Assembly (NCBI RefSeq): GCF_003425685.1
Contig: NZ_QJKM01000005.1
Coordinates: 124,001 to 188,000, forward strand
DNA length: 64,000 nt
DNA from: Rhizobium terrae
GTDB taxonomy: Bacteria > Pseudomonadota > Alphaproteobacteria > Rhizobiales > Rhizobiaceae
Direction of reading: 5' to 3'
Position numbers and translations under genes: made by a program. Shown in pieces: positions 62,263 through 64,000 of the stretch (positions are counted from its first letter, which is position 1; every line of letters begins with the position of its first letter). Under the pieces are notes generated by a model that made no database searches, was not told where the DNA came from, and was given only the letters and a program-made list of their open reading frames with translations.

Positions 62263-62550
62263 ATGTACGCACCGCGTGTCTTTGTCAGTATGACAGGGGT
62301 CCTGATCGCGTTTGCGGTGTCCGCATATTTTATGACGGGTTCGTTCTATACGGCGTTTATACAGACGTTGATCTGTGCTGTGCTTCTTCAAGCCGGCTAT
62401 TTCATTGGCGTTCTTTACCTGGTGCGGCGCGAAAAGATGCGCCGCGGCGAGACCGCTCCTGCGGAAGCGGCCAAGACTTCCAAAGATGGCAGCCGGCGCG
62501 ACGGGCTGCGCGCCGATGCGGCGCCGAACCTTCCGGCCGGCGATACCTGA
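62263..62550 (+). CDS. exoX: Exopolysaccharide production repressor ExoX
   Basis: A 95-residue membrane protein starting MYAPRVFVSMTGVLIAFAVS, the N-terminal pattern of ExoX/PsiA-type repressors. It has two hydrophobic helices (about 8-24 and 28-53) and a charged C-terminal tail. GGGAGGAAGG precedes the ATG; the frame is open upstream to 62155 without support. ExoX lowers exopolysaccharide output by acting on ExoY after transcription, and it is encoded divergently from exoY here as in S. meliloti. Confidence 0.9.
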   Translation: MYAPRVFVSMTGVLIAFAVSAYFMTGSFYTAFIQTLICAVLLQAGYFIGVLYLVRREKMRRGETAPAEAAKTSKDGSRRDGLRADAAPNLPAGDT

Positions 62551-62630
62551 CGCGCCTTTTTTTGCCTCTTCCACATCAGGGCCATTTTCGTGAGTCCATT
62601 GTTGCCTATCGATGCAACATGGAGTTGGCC

Positions 62631-63635
62631 ATGGCTGAAGCTGCCGCCCAGACGATCTGTGTCATCATCGCGGCCAAGAATGCCGCGGATACGATCGGAA
62701 TCGCAATCCAATCCGCCTTGAACGAGGTCTATGTCAGCGAGGTCGTCGTGGTCGACGACGGCTCGACGGACGGGACCGCCGCCGTGGCACGCGAGGCCGA
62801 CGACGGATCGGGACGCCTGAGCGTCGTCTCGTTTGCGGAAAACCGCGGACCGTCTGCCGCCCGCAACCACGCGTTTTCCATATCGAGTGCGCCTTTGATC
62901 GCCATTCTCGATGCGGACGATTTCTTCTTCCCCGGCCGGTTTGCTCCGATGATGGGGGAGGAAGGCTGGGATATGATCGCCGACAATATCGCCTTCATCT
63001 ACGAGCCGACCGAATTCCTGCATCCCGAGCGCTTCGAGGCGCGGGCGCGCACCATGTCGCTCGTCGAATTCGTCGAGGGCAATATCTCGAAACGCGGCGT
63101 GCAGCGCGGGGAAACGGGTTTCCTGAAACCGGTGATGAGCCGGGCTTTCCTTGATGCGCATGGCTTGCGCTACCGCGAGGAGATGCGGCTCGGGGAGGAT
63201 TACGATTTCTATGTCCGGGCGCTTGCGAAAGGTGCCCGCTACAAGGTGATCGAGCATTGCGGCTACGGCGCGATCGTTCGCAACGACTCGCTCAGCAGCC
63301 GGCACCGTACAGCCGATCTTCAGAAGTTCTACGAGGCGGACGAGGCGATCATGGCCGACCCGGCGCTGCCGGAAGAAGCTCGCGCAGCCGTACGGGGCCA
63401 CCGAGACCATATCCGCGACAAATACGAGTTGCGGGCTTTCCTGGATGTGAAAAGGGAGGCCGGGAAGATGGCGGCGGTCCGCCATGTGATGGCTCGGCCG
63501 AGGGCGCTGCCGGCAATCGCCGGCGGCATTTTCCGCGACAAACTCGATCTGATACGGGCGAGAACGGCGAAGACGCCGCTCAAGCCCCTCGGGGCGCGTT
63601 ATCTGCTGCCCGGCATTCCTGCCGCTCAGAAATAA
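62631..63635 (+). CDS. exoU: GT2 glycosyltransferase, ExoU-like
   Basis: A 334-residue GT-A glycosyltransferase. CVIIAAKNAADTIGIAIQSAL and VVVDDGSTDGTAA form the nucleotide-binding start; AILDADDFFFPGR holds the DxD-type metal motif. GEDYDFYVRALAKG is the ED-type catalytic region. ATG 62631 has GGAG at proper spacing; 62619 is possible. Its position after exoX matches exoU of S. meliloti, which adds a glucose to the succinoglycan repeat unit. Confidence 0.87.
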   Translation: MAEAAAQTICVIIAAKNAADTIGIAIQSALNEVYVSEVVVVDDGSTDGTAAVAREADDGSGRLSVVSFAENRGPSAARNHAFSISSAPLIAILDADDFFFPGRFAPMMGEEGWDMIADNIAFIYEPTEFLHPERFEARARTMSLVEFVEGNISKRGVQRGETGFLKPVMSRAFLDAHGLRYREEMRLGEDYDFYVRALAKGARYKVIEHCGYGAIVRNDSLSSRHRTADLQKFYEADEAIMADPALPEEARAAVRGHRDHIRDKYELRAFLDVKREAGKMAAVRHVMARPRALPAIAGGIFRDKLDLIRARTAKTPLKPLGARYLLPGIPAAQK

Positions 63636-64000
63636 TCGCGGCGAATTTCCTTCAGAACGGAGCGGAAGCGATGCTTTCGCTCTTCCAGCTTACCCTCGGG
63701 ACTGAGCCGGGGTTCAGTCCGGCTCGCCTGCCACAGGGCCAGCACGGAAGGGGCTGCCAGCAACTGCTTGGCCACGCCCCGCAGGCCCGTCTGGGACGGT
63801 TGGGAGCGGGTCAGGAGGTCACCGTGGTCATCCTGCGCATTCGCGGGAGCCGGATGCTGGCTGTCGAAGCTGACGCCCCAGAAGCGCTCTTTCTTGGCAA
63901 CCGCCTCCGCCCGGGTGGAGACTGGCACGTAACGCGGCTCATAGGTCGTTCCGACCGAGTTTGCCCAGTCGTTCCATTTGAAATTATTGATGGATCTTGA
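63626..64000 (-). CDS. exoV: Polysaccharide pyruvyltransferase-like C-terminus (ExoV-like), partial
   Basis: The reading frame is open on the minus strand from the window edge to a stop at 63626, so only about 124 C-terminal residues are seen. FKWNDWANSVGTTYEPRYVP resembles the C-terminal block of ExoV-type pyruvyltransferases, in which a K-W-x-D-W motif follows the last strand. The tail (LLTRSQPSQTGLRGVAKQLL onward) is basic and helical. The last 10 bases overlap exoU tail to tail. exoV is the neighbour of exoU in S. meliloti, which supports the call. Confidence 0.6.
   Translation of the reverse strand, partial: SRSINNFKWNDWANSVGTTYEPRYVPVSTRAEAVAKKERFWGVSFDSQHPAPANAQDDHGDLLTRSQPSQTGLRGVAKQLLAAPSVLALWQASRTEPRLSPEGKLEERKHRFRSVLKEIRRDYF

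Noticed and set aside
1-64000. CRISPR arrays, tRNA or rRNA genes, insertion sequences
   Set aside because: I looked for regularly spaced repeats, transposase motifs and conserved RNA stretches and saw none.

Overview
The window is high-GC, densely coded DNA of a Rhizobiaceae-type alphaproteobacterium (Rhizobium / Agrobacterium / Ensifer group). The main grounds are a succinoglycan-type exo gene order (exoZ-exoQ-exoF-exoY / exoX-exoU-exoV-like), a rhamnose operon laid out as in Rhizobium leguminosarum (rhaRSTPQUK diverging from rhaD-rhaI), and typical rhizobial short repeats. I see no rRNA, tRNA, insertion sequence, phage gene or CRISPR array. Identifications come from reading the protein and DNA sequences; no database search was run.

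Region 1 (1-6906, +) is the right-hand part of a cell-surface glycan locus: an RfbE-like nucleotide-sugar epimerase cut by the window edge, a GT-B glycosyltransferase, three tandem CgeB-like glycosyltransferase paralogues, a UDP-glucuronate decarboxylase-like SDR and a SAM methyltransferase, most of them translationally coupled.

Region 2 (7019-20156) is the most novel part. It is a catabolic cluster around a tripartite tricarboxylate (TTT) transporter: three DUF6282-type metallohydrolase-like proteins (one with a ruined metal motif), an amidohydrolase, an NTF2-like protein, a BKACE-type beta-keto acid cleavage enzyme, a hotdog thioesterase, an HpcH-type aldolase, a cupin, an MFS carrier and an IclR regulator. 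A 15-bp palindrome, TTTCA-N5-TGAAA, occurs in four intergenic regions of this cluster, including that of the regulator, and probably defines its regulon. I know of no described pathway with this composition.

Region 3 (20293-30576) holds a branched-chain amino-acid-type ABC transporter (LivGFHM plus binding protein), a FAD amine oxidoreductase, two PLP aminotransferases, a kynurenine formamidase-like hydrolase and a Rid-family protein, probably for uptake and deamination of an amino compound. A membrane GGDEF-EAL cyclic-di-GMP protein follows (30983-33109).

Region 4 (33137-54647) is for plant pectin sugars: the rhamnose ABC transporter, mutarotase, kinase, isomerase and aldolase/dehydrogenase, with a clear RhaR operator between rhaR and rhaD, then KduI, a GH105 unsaturated rhamnogalacturonyl hydrolase, a GH28 polygalacturonase-like enzyme, an oligosaccharide ABC transporter and an AraC regulator. 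Together they could import rhamnogalacturonan fragments, split them in the cytoplasm and feed both sugars into metabolism.

Region 5 (54752-64000) has a Tat-exported Fe/Mn superoxide dismutase, a GMC-type oxidoreductase and the exo genes. The 731-bp gap between exoY and exoX carries a FixK/FNR-like box and a tandem TTGCGCCGCAA repeat, and a hairpin plus T-run lies between exoY and exoF.
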